Of a DNA stretch of 23,342 bases, positions 7,574 through 14,744 are shown in pieces. This stretch comes from Paludibacter sp. (GTDB lineage Bacteria; Bacteroidota; Bacteroidia; Bacteroidales; Paludibacteraceae), in contig WRGS01000229.1 of the NCBI GenBank assembly GCA_009787075.1, forward strand, positions 1-23,342, in the 5' to 3' direction. Made by a program: the position numbers and the translations under genes. The notes under the pieces are model-generated. The model was given only the letters and a program-made list of their open reading frames with translations, was not told the DNA's origin and made no database searches. Numbering within the stretch: the stretch's first letter is position 1; every line of letters starts with the position of its first letter.

Positions 7574-8090
7574 CGTCATAATCTTCATACTCGTCATCAA
7601 TATTTCCACCAATATATTCTACTGATTCAAAGTTGGTTAACTGACGACGGAACACTTCTTCAAGCGAAATTTGGAAAGTTTCGGTGTTAATAACTCCTTC
7701 AATTTGAGTTATTTTGTCAATAATAATCTGCAACAGATGTCGGTTGTCTTTGGCGTAAATTTTTACAAACATAGCAAAATGCCCTGCCGCAAAATGACAC
7801 TCAACAATTTCTGGAATTTCCTGTAAAGACGCAATCACCGAAGAAGCAGATTTTGTGTTCTGCATATTTATACCTACAAACGCACAAGTCTGATAACCAA
7901 TACGATAGTTGTTTAGCAAAAATTCCGAACCTTCAATAATTCCGCGTTTTTTCAGTTTTTGAACGCGCTGATGAATTGCCGCCCCCGACACCCCGCACTC
8001 GCGTGCAACTTCCAAAAAAGGAATACGTGCATCAGCAGAGATTAACGTCAAAATTTTTTTGTCTAATAAATCTAATCTTTGTTTGCCCAT
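7557..8090 (-). CDS. Lrp/AsnC family transcriptional regulator
   Basis: The 177-residue protein has an N-terminal winged helix-turn-helix (LLDKKILTLI, then VARECGVSGAAIHQRVQKLKKRGII, about residues 8-52). A RAM/AsnC ligand-binding domain follows (about 68-147; GYQTCAFVGINM, IPEIVECHFAAGHFAMFVKI). Family members bind amino acids or related ligands and form dimers to octamers. Odd features are a strongly acidic tail (residues 164-177, with about ten Asp/Glu) beyond the usual end, and a 17-bp overlap with the downstream radical SAM gene. A 38-bp element nearly identical to one upstream of trxA lies about 95 bp before the start. The ligand cannot be inferred from the sequence. Confidence 0.88.
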   Translation of the reverse strand: MGKQRLDLLDKKILTLISADARIPFLEVARECGVSGAAIHQRVQKLKKRGIIEGSEFLLNNYRIGYQTCAFVGINMQNTKSASSVIASLQEIPEIVECHFAAGHFAMFVKIYAKDNRHLLQIIIDKITQIEGVINTETFQISLEEVFRRQLTNFESVEYIGGNIDDEYEDYDDEFDT

Positions 8091-8135
8091 AATATTAAAT
8101 TTGATTGTGTGCTTTTCTAAATTTCAATTTTTTTG

Positions 8136-8164
8136 CAAAAATAATACAATTTTTTTATTTCAAA
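8136..8164 (-). promoter_or_regulatory. Possible promoter of the lrp-radical SAM operon
   Basis: On the minus strand TTTG (8164-8161) precedes TATTTTTG (8143-8136) by 17 bp. The -7 box matches TAnnTTTG, but the spacing is shorter than the usual 19-21 bp and the DNA is very AT-rich. The start codon is at 8090. Confidence 0.35.
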
Positions 8165-8185
8165 AAAATAAATAATTTTAACACA

Positions 8186-8223
8186 AGTAGTTTCAAGTAC
8201 TAAATGCAACTTTATTTTGCAAA
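8186..8223 (-). promoter_or_regulatory. 38-bp element shared with the trxA upstream region
   Basis: This stretch (AGTAGTTTCAAGTACTAAAT on the plus strand, continuing GCAACTTTATTTTGCAAA) matches 19419-19455 except for one inserted A and one A/G change. Both copies lie upstream of a minus-strand gene start (lrp at 8090, trxA at 19310), about 100 bp away and in the same orientation. The copy here contains the degenerate palindrome TTCAAGTACTAAA. Read on the minus strand it carries a TTTG that could serve as a -33 box. It may be an operator or a small dispersed repeat. Confidence 0.55.
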
Positions 8224-8265
8224 GATAGGGAAATTTTTTCTTATAATGCACAATTTTTTATTTAA

Positions 8266-9309
8266 TTATAAATTCTTATTTTGTGCGTTTTTCACTCTTT
8301 CAAACCGCTTAAATGTTTCATTTTGGCGGGCGCGGCGAGTAATAATTTTCTGTTTTTTCTCTTCCAAAATAATATGTAAGTAATTGATATACGGCTCAAT
8401 ATAACGCTGGCGTTTGCTTTCAAAAAGGTCTGGAATGGTAATCATAATTCCTGTTTCAAACACAAAACCAAAATCGGGGTCGTACATTGTTCCAAACGAG
8501 CGCATAGTTTCTGTTAAGCCGATATAAGCATTGATAAGCGGCGGAATTGTGTGGTTATTAGCGCGAATGGCTCGTTGTAAAACTTTATATGCTTCCTGCG
8601 AATTTTTTTTGTAAAAAAGTGTTTTCGCCTTTTTTTGCGTTTCTTCCGAAATTTTTATTTGTTTTTTTGTGTAAATAAGTCGGTCGGGGTCGGGGCAATA
8701 TCGGCGCAAATACGAAAAAATCAACTCGCGCGATTGCAGCGAATAATTGTTGTAAATTGTAACTTTACCTATAAAATATTTTACATCGGAATTGAGATGA
8801 ATCAACGCTCCAAGCCCGTCCCAAAGGTTATCAAGGGCAAACAAACTCTTCATTCCCATTTGAGAACTTTGATATTTCGGTTGTACAAACGCCCGCCCAA
8901 GTTCAATAGTTTGCGGCAAAAAATCTGCAATAAATGTTTCACTGAAATTAAATAAATGCCCCATTGTCAAATGCGGCTGTCCATTGTTTTCAAACTCAAC
9001 ATCTTTACCCGAAATAAACCGATACCCGCCTACAATTTCCTCATTATCAGGATTCCACACAATAAGTTGTTGGTATGGTTTTGGCAAAAAATCATATTCG
9101 TCGGTGTCAATTTCGTTGCCAGAACCGCCGCCCCACGCACGAAACGAAAGTTCGCGCAAACGCCCAATTTCGAGCATTACATTAGGCGCATTATGCGCAT
9201 CTACGACATAAATTTCGTTATGCGCTTTATTTGTAGGGCGCAAAAAACGATTTTTAGTCAATTCCTTTTTTAACAGTTTAGTATCAACAGGCGCGAGAAC
9301 ATTTTTCAT
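8266..9309 (-). CDS. glsB: GlsB/OlsB-like lipid N-acyltransferase (GNAT fold)
   Basis: This 347-residue cytoplasmic protein resembles the Bacteroidota 'hemolysin' family that includes GlsB of Bacteroides. GlsB transfers a 3-hydroxy-fatty acyl group to the amino group of glycine, the first step of glycine-lipid synthesis, and is related to ornithine-lipid OlsB. Visible hallmarks are RFLRPTNKAHNEIYVV (21-36), EIGRLRELSFRAWGGGSG (47-64), DTDEYD, QLIVWNP and EIVGGYRFISG (the GNAT core), and ELGRAFVQPKYQ. No signal peptide or transmembrane segment is present. The C-terminal basic tail (KKQKIITRRARQNETFKRFE) may aid membrane contact. The O-acyltransferase partner GlsA, expected next to glsB in Bacteroides, is not adjacent. 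A 20-bp palindrome lies just upstream. The substrate is inferred from the family, and the symbol is tentative. Confidence 0.65.
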   Translation of the reverse strand: MKNVLAPVDTKLLKKELTKNRFLRPTNKAHNEIYVVDAHNAPNVMLEIGRLRELSFRAWGGGSGNEIDTDEYDFLPKPYQQLIVWNPDNEEIVGGYRFISGKDVEFENNGQPHLTMGHLFNFSETFIADFLPQTIELGRAFVQPKYQSSQMGMKSLFALDNLWDGLGALIHLNSDVKYFIGKVTIYNNYSLQSRELIFSYLRRYCPDPDRLIYTKKQIKISEETQKKAKTLFYKKNSQEAYKVLQRAIRANNHTIPPLINAYIGLTETMRSFGTMYDPDFGFVFETGIMITIPDLFESKRQRYIEPYINYLHIILEEKKQKIITRRARQNETFKRFERVKNAQNKNL

Positions 9310-9333
9310 CTGTTTTATTTAAATTTCAGGCTG

Positions 9334-9341
9334 CAAATGTA
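9334..9341 (-). promoter_or_regulatory. -7 box of the GlsB-like gene
   Basis: The minus strand reads TACATTTG here, a full match to TAnnTTTG, 25 bp before the ATG at 9309. No TTTG is present at the expected -33 position. That position is taken up by the palindrome at 9356-9375. Confidence 0.5.
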
Positions 9342-9355
9342 TAAAAAAAATTTTA

Positions 9356-9375
9356 TTTATAATCGCGATTATAAA
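9356..9375. promoter_or_regulatory. Perfect 20-bp palindrome, possible operator
   Basis: TTTATAATCGCGATTATAAA is identical to its own reverse complement. It is centred about 56 bp upstream of the GlsB-like start and 14 bp upstream of its -7 box. That is the place a regulator would bind in a promoter that has no -33 box. The CG-containing core is unlike the surrounding poly-A/T. It could instead be an RNA hairpin for the upstream gene, but there is no loop and no T-run. Confidence 0.45.
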
Positions 9376-9445
9376 AAATGGAGGATTTAAAATTCAGCCT
9401 CATTTTTTTTGTCCGTTAAACCAAAAATTAAAACAATTTCTATAA

Positions 9446-10282
9446 TTAAGGATTTACAAAGTTTTCGGGCGGGATATTTTTTCGCCCTGCAAAAGAGATA
9501 AAACTGTATTTAAAACCAATCCCAAAACCGCTTATAGTACGGCTATACACCGCATCATTGGCTTTAAATTTCAAAAATTCAGCATTGCCCGAAATGCGAA
9601 TCGTCAGCCGCCGCAGCGGAATGTCCAATCCAAGCATTGTGCGAAGTCCGTTTTTATTGCCTAAATGACTGAAATGAATAGTGTTGTTTAGCCCGTCGTC
9701 AAAAGTTCCCATTTCGTAATAACTTGCGCCTTGCTGCGGAACAAACATCGCACCCAAAAGCGGCGTTCGTATGCTCGCATCAAGTAGAAAAACGCGCCGA
9801 AGAAATGGAATTTTCAGTTGGGCTGCCGCCGAAAAATTCAAATTTGCTGCCAAATCCATATTAAAAGGATTATTTGAATTTCGCGCTAAATATCTGAAAC
9901 CCAAATCAATATCCGCGCTTGTGCCAAGCAGAAACGACAGATTTTGCAAAGCATTAAGGCGATAATGCACGCCGTAGTTTGCGTTGCCGCCAGCATACTG
10001 AATCGCCGCAGTATGTGCTGGATTGAGTAAAAAATTGTAAAATGCTGATATATTGAATGTTTCAATATATTTTTCAGAACTTTTCATAAAAAAACTTTTA
10101 TTGTTCCAACTTGCTGCAATGCCGCTGCCCTCATATCGTAATGGCGACAAATACGGGTCTTTAATCCCTGCTTGCGATGCGCCGATTTGCCAATCGGAAG
10201 TTGTAAGATGGTAGTTTGCAGCCTTTTGCGAAAACAACGCAAAAGGCATAAAAACAAATATTGCAAAAATCAGTTTTTTCAT
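9446..10282 (-). CDS. Outer-membrane beta-barrel-like protein, DUF3316-like
   Basis: The protein has 278 residues from ATG 10282, which opens a clear signal peptide (MKKLIFAIFVFMPFALFSQ, cut before Gln19). Starting further upstream at 10333 would add 17 charged residues lying inside mutL, so I rejected it. After the signal come alternating short beta strands rich in aromatic and Gly residues (YLSPLRYEGSGIAASW, NYGVHYRLNALQNLSFLLG, GFGIGFKYSFI), as in an integral outer-membrane barrel. The YLSPLRYEG start recalls the Bacteroidota DUF3316 family; function is unknown. It begins 22 bp after the mutL stop and is probably co-transcribed with mutL. Confidence 0.65.
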   Translation of the reverse strand: MKKLIFAIFVFMPFALFSQKAANYHLTTSDWQIGASQAGIKDPYLSPLRYEGSGIAASWNNKSFFMKSSEKYIETFNISAFYNFLLNPAHTAAIQYAGGNANYGVHYRLNALQNLSFLLGTSADIDLGFRYLARNSNNPFNMDLAANLNFSAAAQLKIPFLRRVFLLDASIRTPLLGAMFVPQQGASYYEMGTFDDGLNNTIHFSHLGNKNGLRTMLGLDIPLRRLTIRISGNAEFLKFKANDAVYSRTISGFGIGFKYSFISFAGRKNIPPENFVNP

Positions 10283-10304
10283 TTTATTTTCATTTTTTTT
10301 AAAT

Positions 10305-12128
10305 TTATCCAAATCGTTTTTCAATTTCTTCAAAATAAATAATATCTGTAATTATTTTGCCGTCAGGCGAATATGCATTGTTTTTGCAGGCAAAAAGCCG
10401 ATTTGCAAGGTCGGTCATTTCTGCGGCGGCGAGCCTTTGCCCTGCTTTAACAGCGGAGGCGGCGGCAAGCGACAACGCGATGTTCTCATGCAGTTTTTCA
10501 ACCGATTTTTGCGGTGCGTTTTGCTGTTCGTCAATCATTTTACGCAGTAAATTTTCTGCCGAACTCACATTTAAAACAGAAGGTATTGCTTTGATAATAA
10601 ACGTATTATCATTTATTTTTTCAAAAATAAAACCTGCATTTTCTAATTCTGCATGCAAATCGGTAAAAGTCAATAAATCGACGGAGGAAAAACTGATTTC
10701 TTCTGGAAACATTACCTGTTGCGAAAATGTTTGATTTTCAGCCATTTGTGCAATTATTTTATCAAACAAAATACGCACGTGAGCGCGATGTTGTTCAATT
10801 ATCATCAAGCCCGATTTTATTCCAAAGGCAATAAAACGGTTTTTTAATTGAAAAAAATCTGTATCTTTTTGATTTTCAATATCATTTAAAATATTTTCTT
10901 CAAAAATTTTATCCGAAAAATCAGAGTTTTCATTTGGTTTTTCCTCTGCTTGAAAATCGCTGTAAAGTTTTTCCCAATTCTGAAAATCGCGCTTGTAGGT
11001 ATTTTTAGGTGTAAAAGGATTGTAATCGGGATTGAAATTCACTTGCGGCGGACGAATATCCGTCAAATCGCGCGGGCGGGTGCGAAATTCAGGCGCTCCT
11101 TCGGTGTCAAAATCAAGCGACGGCACAACGTGGAACTTGCCCAACGCTTCCTTTGCCGCAGCAGAAAGAATGGAAAAAATCGCCGCTTCGTTCTCAAACT
11201 TAATTTCCGTTTTTGTCGGGTGAATATTTATGTCGATGGATTCAGGGTCTAACTCAAAGTAAATGAAATAGTTAGGATTTACATTAGGTTGCAAAAGCCG
11301 GTCGTAAGCTGTCATTACTGCACGATGAAAATATGGATGCCGCATATATCGCCCATTGACAAAAAAGTACTGATTTGCAATTCGTTGCGCAAATTCGGGC
11401 TTGCCTATATATCCATAAATATTTACCAAAGAAGAATTTGTTTCAATTGTCAGCAGTTGCTGTTCCCATTTTTTCTTTGCCGCTTTGGCAAAAATCGCTT
11501 CAATTCTGCCTTTGGTATTTGTGCTGAGCAACTGATAAACAAGCGTTTCGTTGTCGTAATATTCAAATTCAATTTGCGGATAAACGAGCGCAATTCTGTA
11601 AAATTCCTGCAAAAGATGATTGCGCTCCACATTGTCCGATTTAAGAAAACGCCGCCTGGCAGGTACATTGAAAAACAGATTTTTAACCTGAATAACCGTT
11701 CCTTTTTCACACTGCACAACCTCCTGAGCGAACACGCGCGAGGCGGCAATTTCAATCATTATGCCTGTTTCATCATTTTGGCGGCGCGTGCGCATCTCCA
11801 CCTGCGCCACAGCGGCTATTGACGCCAAAGCCTCGCCTCTAAAACCAAGCGTACGAAGCGAAAAAAGGTCATTCGCTCCGTTAATTTTAGAAGTTGCGTG
11901 CCGCTCAAACGACATTCGCGCATCGGTTTCACTCATTCCGCCGCCATTATCAGACACTTGGATAAGGTCTTTGCCTGCATTGCGGACAAGAATTTTTATT
12001 GCTGTTGCCCCCGCGTCTATAGCGTTCTCTACCAACTCTTTAAGCACAGAAGCGGGTCGCTGAATGACCTCGCCTGCGGCAATTTGATTGGCAACAGAAT
12101 CGGGCAAAAGATGAATTATATCGGACAT
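10305..12128 (-). CDS. mutL: DNA mismatch repair protein MutL
   Basis: The 607-residue protein couples MutS mismatch recognition to downstream repair. The GHKL ATPase domain is intact: ANQIAAGEVIQRPASVLKEL (catalytic Glu31), VENAIDAG (Asn35), DNGGGM (60-65), RHATSKI (76-82) and GFRGEALASIAAV. The second N-terminal domain holds VPARRRFLKS, VNGRYMRHP and NIHPTKTEIKFENE. A linker of about 95 residues (335-429) leads to the C-terminal dimerisation domain. In that domain the endonuclease motif DQHAxxExxxxE reads EQHRAHVRILFD (445-456), and the motifs that normally follow (ACxxAI and CPHGRP) read AAASAVKAG and YSPDGK. The nuclease site therefore appears changed. The start ATG 12128 fits the family exactly. 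Confidence 0.97.
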   Translation of the reverse strand: MSDIIHLLPDSVANQIAAGEVIQRPASVLKELVENAIDAGATAIKILVRNAGKDLIQVSDNGGGMSETDARMSFERHATSKINGANDLFSLRTLGFRGEALASIAAVAQVEMRTRRQNDETGIMIEIAASRVFAQEVVQCEKGTVIQVKNLFFNVPARRRFLKSDNVERNHLLQEFYRIALVYPQIEFEYYDNETLVYQLLSTNTKGRIEAIFAKAAKKKWEQQLLTIETNSSLVNIYGYIGKPEFAQRIANQYFFVNGRYMRHPYFHRAVMTAYDRLLQPNVNPNYFIYFELDPESIDINIHPTKTEIKFENEAAIFSILSAAAKEALGKFHVVPSLDFDTEGAPEFRTRPRDLTDIRPPQVNFNPDYNPFTPKNTYKRDFQNWEKLYSDFQAEEKPNENSDFSDKIFEENILNDIENQKDTDFFQLKNRFIAFGIKSGLMIIEQHRAHVRILFDKIIAQMAENQTFSQQVMFPEEISFSSVDLLTFTDLHAELENAGFIFEKINDNTFIIKAIPSVLNVSSAENLLRKMIDEQQNAPQKSVEKLHENIALSLAAASAVKAGQRLAAAEMTDLANRLFACKNNAYSPDGKIITDIIYFEEIEKRFG

Positions 12129-12234
12129 TATAAATTTTTAAAATAAAAGATTGCAAAGTTTGTAAAAAATTTTCAAACAGCAAAATTATTTTGTCGTTTC
12201 TGCAATACGATATATTTATCTGCGCTGAAAAGTT

Positions 12235-12337
12235 AAGTCTTTTTTTGAGGCGCTATCATAAATAAGCGATTAAAAAACGAATTTTATGCAATGGCGCAAA
12301 GATTTTTCAGTAAAAAGACCTTTTTGAGATAGCCTCC
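12235..12337. repeat. Fragment related to the 149-bp element ends
   Basis: Read on the minus strand, 12337 downward gives GGAGGCTATCTCAAAAAGGT, then CTTTTTA and an AATCTTTGCGCC segment. This resembles the left end of the element at 774-922 (GAGGCTGCCTCAAAAGTCTT). A second, similar end (GATAGCGCCTCAAAAAAAGA) lies at about 12238-12257 in the same direction. The two ends are direct, not inverted, so this looks like a broken or nested pair rather than an intact element. It sits in the 280-bp gap between mutL and the PAP2 gene. Confidence 0.35.
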
Positions 12338-12408
12338 GCAATAACGTTTTTAGGAGAGATTTTGTTTCATAAGCCTTTGTTCTATCATATCTTCACTTTA
12401 CAGTTTTT

Positions 12409-13050
12409 TTAATACCAAACCAAATCTTTTTTACCTTTATTACCGAGCAGCGGTTTGTTGTTTTGCGTTTTCCAAAACCAATTATTGATTTTATAGGTTA
12501 AAAAAGCGGAGGCTGAACCCAAAAGTGCGCCGCAAAACACGTCGGAAGGATAATGAACTCCCAAATTCATTCTGGAATATCCAACCGAAGCCGCCCAAAG
12601 ATAAGACGGAACGGCAACATACCATTTAGGAAATGAAAAAGTTAGCGCAGTTGCGGTGTTAAACGCCGCCGCAGTATGCCCCGAAGGAAACGAAAGCGAG
12701 GTCATATCTTCGTACCAAACAATGCGGTCGGGATACGAAACGCGCGGGCGCGGGCGGCGCACAATATTTTTGACAGCCACCACAGCAAGTTGATTTACAC
12801 CCAAACTCACGCCTATATAAATGCTCTTTTTCAGCAGCGCATCGTTGCCGTCAATAAGTGCAACGCCCGCCAAAACCACAGGAACGCTCACATCAATATA
12901 TCCGGCGGTGTTCGATACCACGCGCGAAAAGCCGTGCGTGCCAATATTGTTAATTTTTTCAAGCGCGTTGATGTCAAAATTTTGAGAAAAAACAACATTT
13001 CCCCCACAAAAAATCACTTGAAAAAGAATAAAAATTGTAATTTTGCGCAT
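12409..13050 (-). CDS. PAP2-family phosphatase, exported
   Basis: The 213-residue protein carries all three acid-phosphatase motifs: KX6RP as KNIVRRPRP (Lys94-Pro102), PSGH (122-125) and SRX5HX3D as SRMNLGVHYPSD (Ser159, Arg160, His166, Asp170). The nucleophilic histidine is His166. Such enzymes dephosphorylate lipid phosphates such as phosphatidic acid or undecaprenyl pyrophosphate, or soluble phosphomonoesters. The N-terminus (MRKITIFILFQVIFCGGNVVFSQ) is a signal peptide, and later hydrophobic stretches suggest membrane association. I chose ATG 13050; a GTG at 13065 would only add a few residues before the signal. A minus-strand TATTTTTG at 13072-13065 may be its -7 box. It is divergent from the NadR-like gene. 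The substrate is not determinable. Confidence 0.85.
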   Translation of the reverse strand: MRKITIFILFQVIFCGGNVVFSQNFDINALEKINNIGTHGFSRVVSNTAGYIDVSVPVVLAGVALIDGNDALLKKSIYIGVSLGVNQLAVVAVKNIVRRPRPRVSYPDRIVWYEDMTSLSFPSGHTAAAFNTATALTFSFPKWYVAVPSYLWAASVGYSRMNLGVHYPSDVFCGALLGSASAFLTYKINNWFWKTQNNKPLLGNKGKKDLVWY

Positions 13051-13110
13051 AAAAAATATTTTCACAAAAATAGTAATTTAATTTTTAATATTCTTTTAAA
13101 TTTAAAACAA

Positions 13111-13629
13111 ATGCCGATTTTTTGCCTTACAGGACCAGAATCAACAGGAAAAACTACGCTTGCAAAGGCGTTGGCAGCGCATTTTGGCGGAGTGTGGGTG
13201 GCAGAATATGCGCGGGAATATGTTGAAAATTTGGGAAGAAATTACGGTTTCCGCGATGTTTGCCGTATTGCACGCGAACAAATCAGGCAACTGAACGAAG
13301 CGGGCAAAAGCGGCGAAAAATTTATTTTTTTTGATACCGATTTGATTATTACAAAAGTTTGGTTTGAACATTGTTATAAAAAAACGCCGCTTTTTGTAGA
13401 AAATTATCTAAAAAACACGCCTGTTGATTGCTATTTGTTGTGTTTTCTTGATATTAAATGGGAAAATGACGCTGTCCGTGAAAATGGAACAGAGCAGCAG
13501 CGGCAATTTTTTTTCAAATGGTATAAAAATGAAATTGAAAAAACAGGGAAGTCATATTATATAATAAAAGGAAAAGAAAAAAAACGATTACAAAATGCAA
13601 TAAATTCAGTTGATTTATTTTTAAAATAA
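13111..13629 (+). CDS. NadR-like AAA_28 ATPase/kinase
   Basis: The 172-residue protein begins MPIFCLTGPESTGKTTLAKA with a P-loop at GPESTGKT (8-15). It matches the AAA_28 domain that forms the C-terminal ribosylnicotinamide kinase of NadR. Further family features are VWVAEYAREYVENLG, the FIFFDTDLIITKVWFEH segment (Walker B-like Asp) and a basic region near QQRQFFFKWY. The predicted role is phosphorylation of nicotinamide riboside to NMN in NAD salvage. The N-terminal adenylyltransferase domain of full NadR is absent, and no pnuC transporter gene is nearby. ATG 13111 is the start because the P-loop must lie close to it; the longer open frame upstream runs antisense through the PAP2 gene and is not coding. 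Confidence 0.75.
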   Translation: MPIFCLTGPESTGKTTLAKALAAHFGGVWVAEYAREYVENLGRNYGFRDVCRIAREQIRQLNEAGKSGEKFIFFDTDLIITKVWFEHCYKKTPLFVENYLKNTPVDCYLLCFLDIKWENDAVRENGTEQQRQFFFKWYKNEIEKTGKSYYIIKGKEKKRLQNAINSVDLFLK

Positions 13630-13671
13630 AAAAATATGGCAAATAAACAATCAATAAATAAATAAATATAT

Positions 13672-13821
13672 GTGGACATCAAAAAACGAAACATTCCAGA
13701 ATGTTGGAAAAAAATTTCGTATCTTGGCGATATTCAAACAGGAACAACAATTGAACTGATTCAATACAACAAAGAAAATTTTTCGGCAACGCCGTTTTTT
13801 TCCTGCGAAAATATCAAATGC
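13672..13821 (+). pseudogene. Possible relic of a type I restriction specificity (HsdS-like) gene
   Basis: This frame encodes KRNIPECWKKISYLGDIQTG followed by TTIELIQYNKENFSATPFF and SCENI. The order IPxxW, LGDI, QTG and PFFxCENI is the pattern at the start of target-recognition domains in type I S subunits. Only about 50 residues match, after which the frame turns into low-complexity lysine- and leucine-rich sequence. The start would be GTG, and no hsdM or hsdR is present. I read it as a decayed fragment; the match is by eye and needs a profile search. Confidence 0.4.
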
Positions 13822-13838
13822 AAAAATTGCATTAAGAT

Positions 13839-13871
13839 TTTGTTGCTTCAAAAAAAAATGCACTACTTTTG
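13839..13871 (+). promoter_or_regulatory. Promoter of the lipoprotein gene at 13968
   Basis: TTTG at 13839-13842 is 21 bp before TACTTTTG at 13864-13871, and a second TTG at 13843-13845 is 18 bp before it. The 19 nt at 13857-13875 are repeated exactly on the opposite strand at 19556-19574. The downstream gene starts about 97 bp after the -7 box. Confidence 0.6.
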
Positions 13872-13967
13872 TACATTGCAAAAATTAAATAAAAAAAAGA
13901 GAGTTTTTTCGTTTTTGCTATTATATAACTTTCAATAAAAATTTAATTTAATAATTTATTATATTAT

Positions 13968-14531
13968 ATGAAAAAAATATTATTTATAGCAATAATTACT
14001 ACCGCAATGGCAGGATGCAAGGACAACAAAGAGCCTGAAAAACCCGAGCCTGTAAATGAATTTCCTGTTATTACATATAACAGCCAAAGTGAAATGCCTA
14101 TTAAAAAATATGCCGCTTCATATACACAAATAGGCTTTGAGAGCGGCACTATTGTGGGGCGTATATCAAGATATATAGTTGTACGTTTTCAGGCAGGTTG
14201 GAGTTTGGATGGCGACCATAATATTAATGTTGTTGATAAATTGCAAAACAGTGGACTTATTTTTATTAACTATACTAAAAATTATAGCGAATATGAACTC
14301 CACAACAATCTTTCTGGGAATTATCTTCTACAAAGCAGTTATATCTATAACGATTCAAAAATAAGACTTTATGATTTTACCTACATTGTTAATAATTTAT
14401 TCAACAGTAACATTGTTGATGATTTTTTTAGCAGTGATACTCTTTCTTATTCTATTAACAATGGCGACCTGATTATTAATGGTCGTAGATTTAAGATGTA
14501 TGATAACTTTGAAGATATGATTAAATTTTAA
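13968..14531 (+). CDS. Hypothetical lipoprotein
   Basis: The 187-residue protein opens MKKILFIAIITTAMAGCKDN, with a lipobox AMAGC and lipidated Cys17. The residues after it (KDNKEPEKPEP) are charged, consistent with Bacteroidota lipoprotein export signals that send lipoproteins to the outer face of the outer membrane. The rest is rich in Asn, Tyr, Ile and Ser with predicted beta character and no recognisable domain. Codon use is more AT-rich than in neighbouring housekeeping genes. It has its own promoter at 13839-13871 and follows the restriction-gene relic, so the locus may be accessory. No function can be assigned. Confidence 0.75.
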   Translation: MKKILFIAIITTAMAGCKDNKEPEKPEPVNEFPVITYNSQSEMPIKKYAASYTQIGFESGTIVGRISRYIVVRFQAGWSLDGDHNINVVDKLQNSGLIFINYTKNYSEYELHNNLSGNYLLQSSYIYNDSKIRLYDFTYIVNNLFNSNIVDDFFSSDTLSYSINNGDLIINGRRFKMYDNFEDMIKF

Positions 14532-14693
14532 TAATTTATAAGGTATTAATTCAAAATCAGCCATTCCGTCAGTAAAACTGTAACGCTTTTTGAGGACGAG
14601 ATAATTTAGTGTTTTATTTCCAATAAATTGTTTCGAGTTTTGGAATATTTGGTTGCAATTAAGAGAAAATCGGGCAAAAAATTGGTTTTTATA

Positions 14694-14726
14694 TTTGTTT
14701 GTTTTGCATAAAAAATTGTACCTTTG
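14694..14726 (+). promoter_or_regulatory. Promoter of the Omp28-like gene
   Basis: TTTG at 14694-14697 and TACCTTTG at 14719-14726 are 21 bp apart and match the Bacteroidota consensus. The start codon at 14745 is only 18 bp beyond the -7 box, implying a very short leader. Confidence 0.65.
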
Positions 14727-14744
14727 TAAAAATTTTAGCAAAAA

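Noticed and set aside
11289..11822. 177-residue plus-strand frame inside mutL
   Set aside because: Antisense shadow of a highly conserved gene.
12676..13110. Upstream extension of the NadR-like frame
   Set aside because: It runs antisense through the PAP2 gene; the P-loop of the real protein requires a start at 13111.
14397..14741. 114-residue minus-strand frame across the gap 14532-14744
   Set aside because: Overlaps the lipoprotein gene antisense and contains the Omp28-like gene's promoter; no recognisable domain. A decayed repeat in the gap remains possible.
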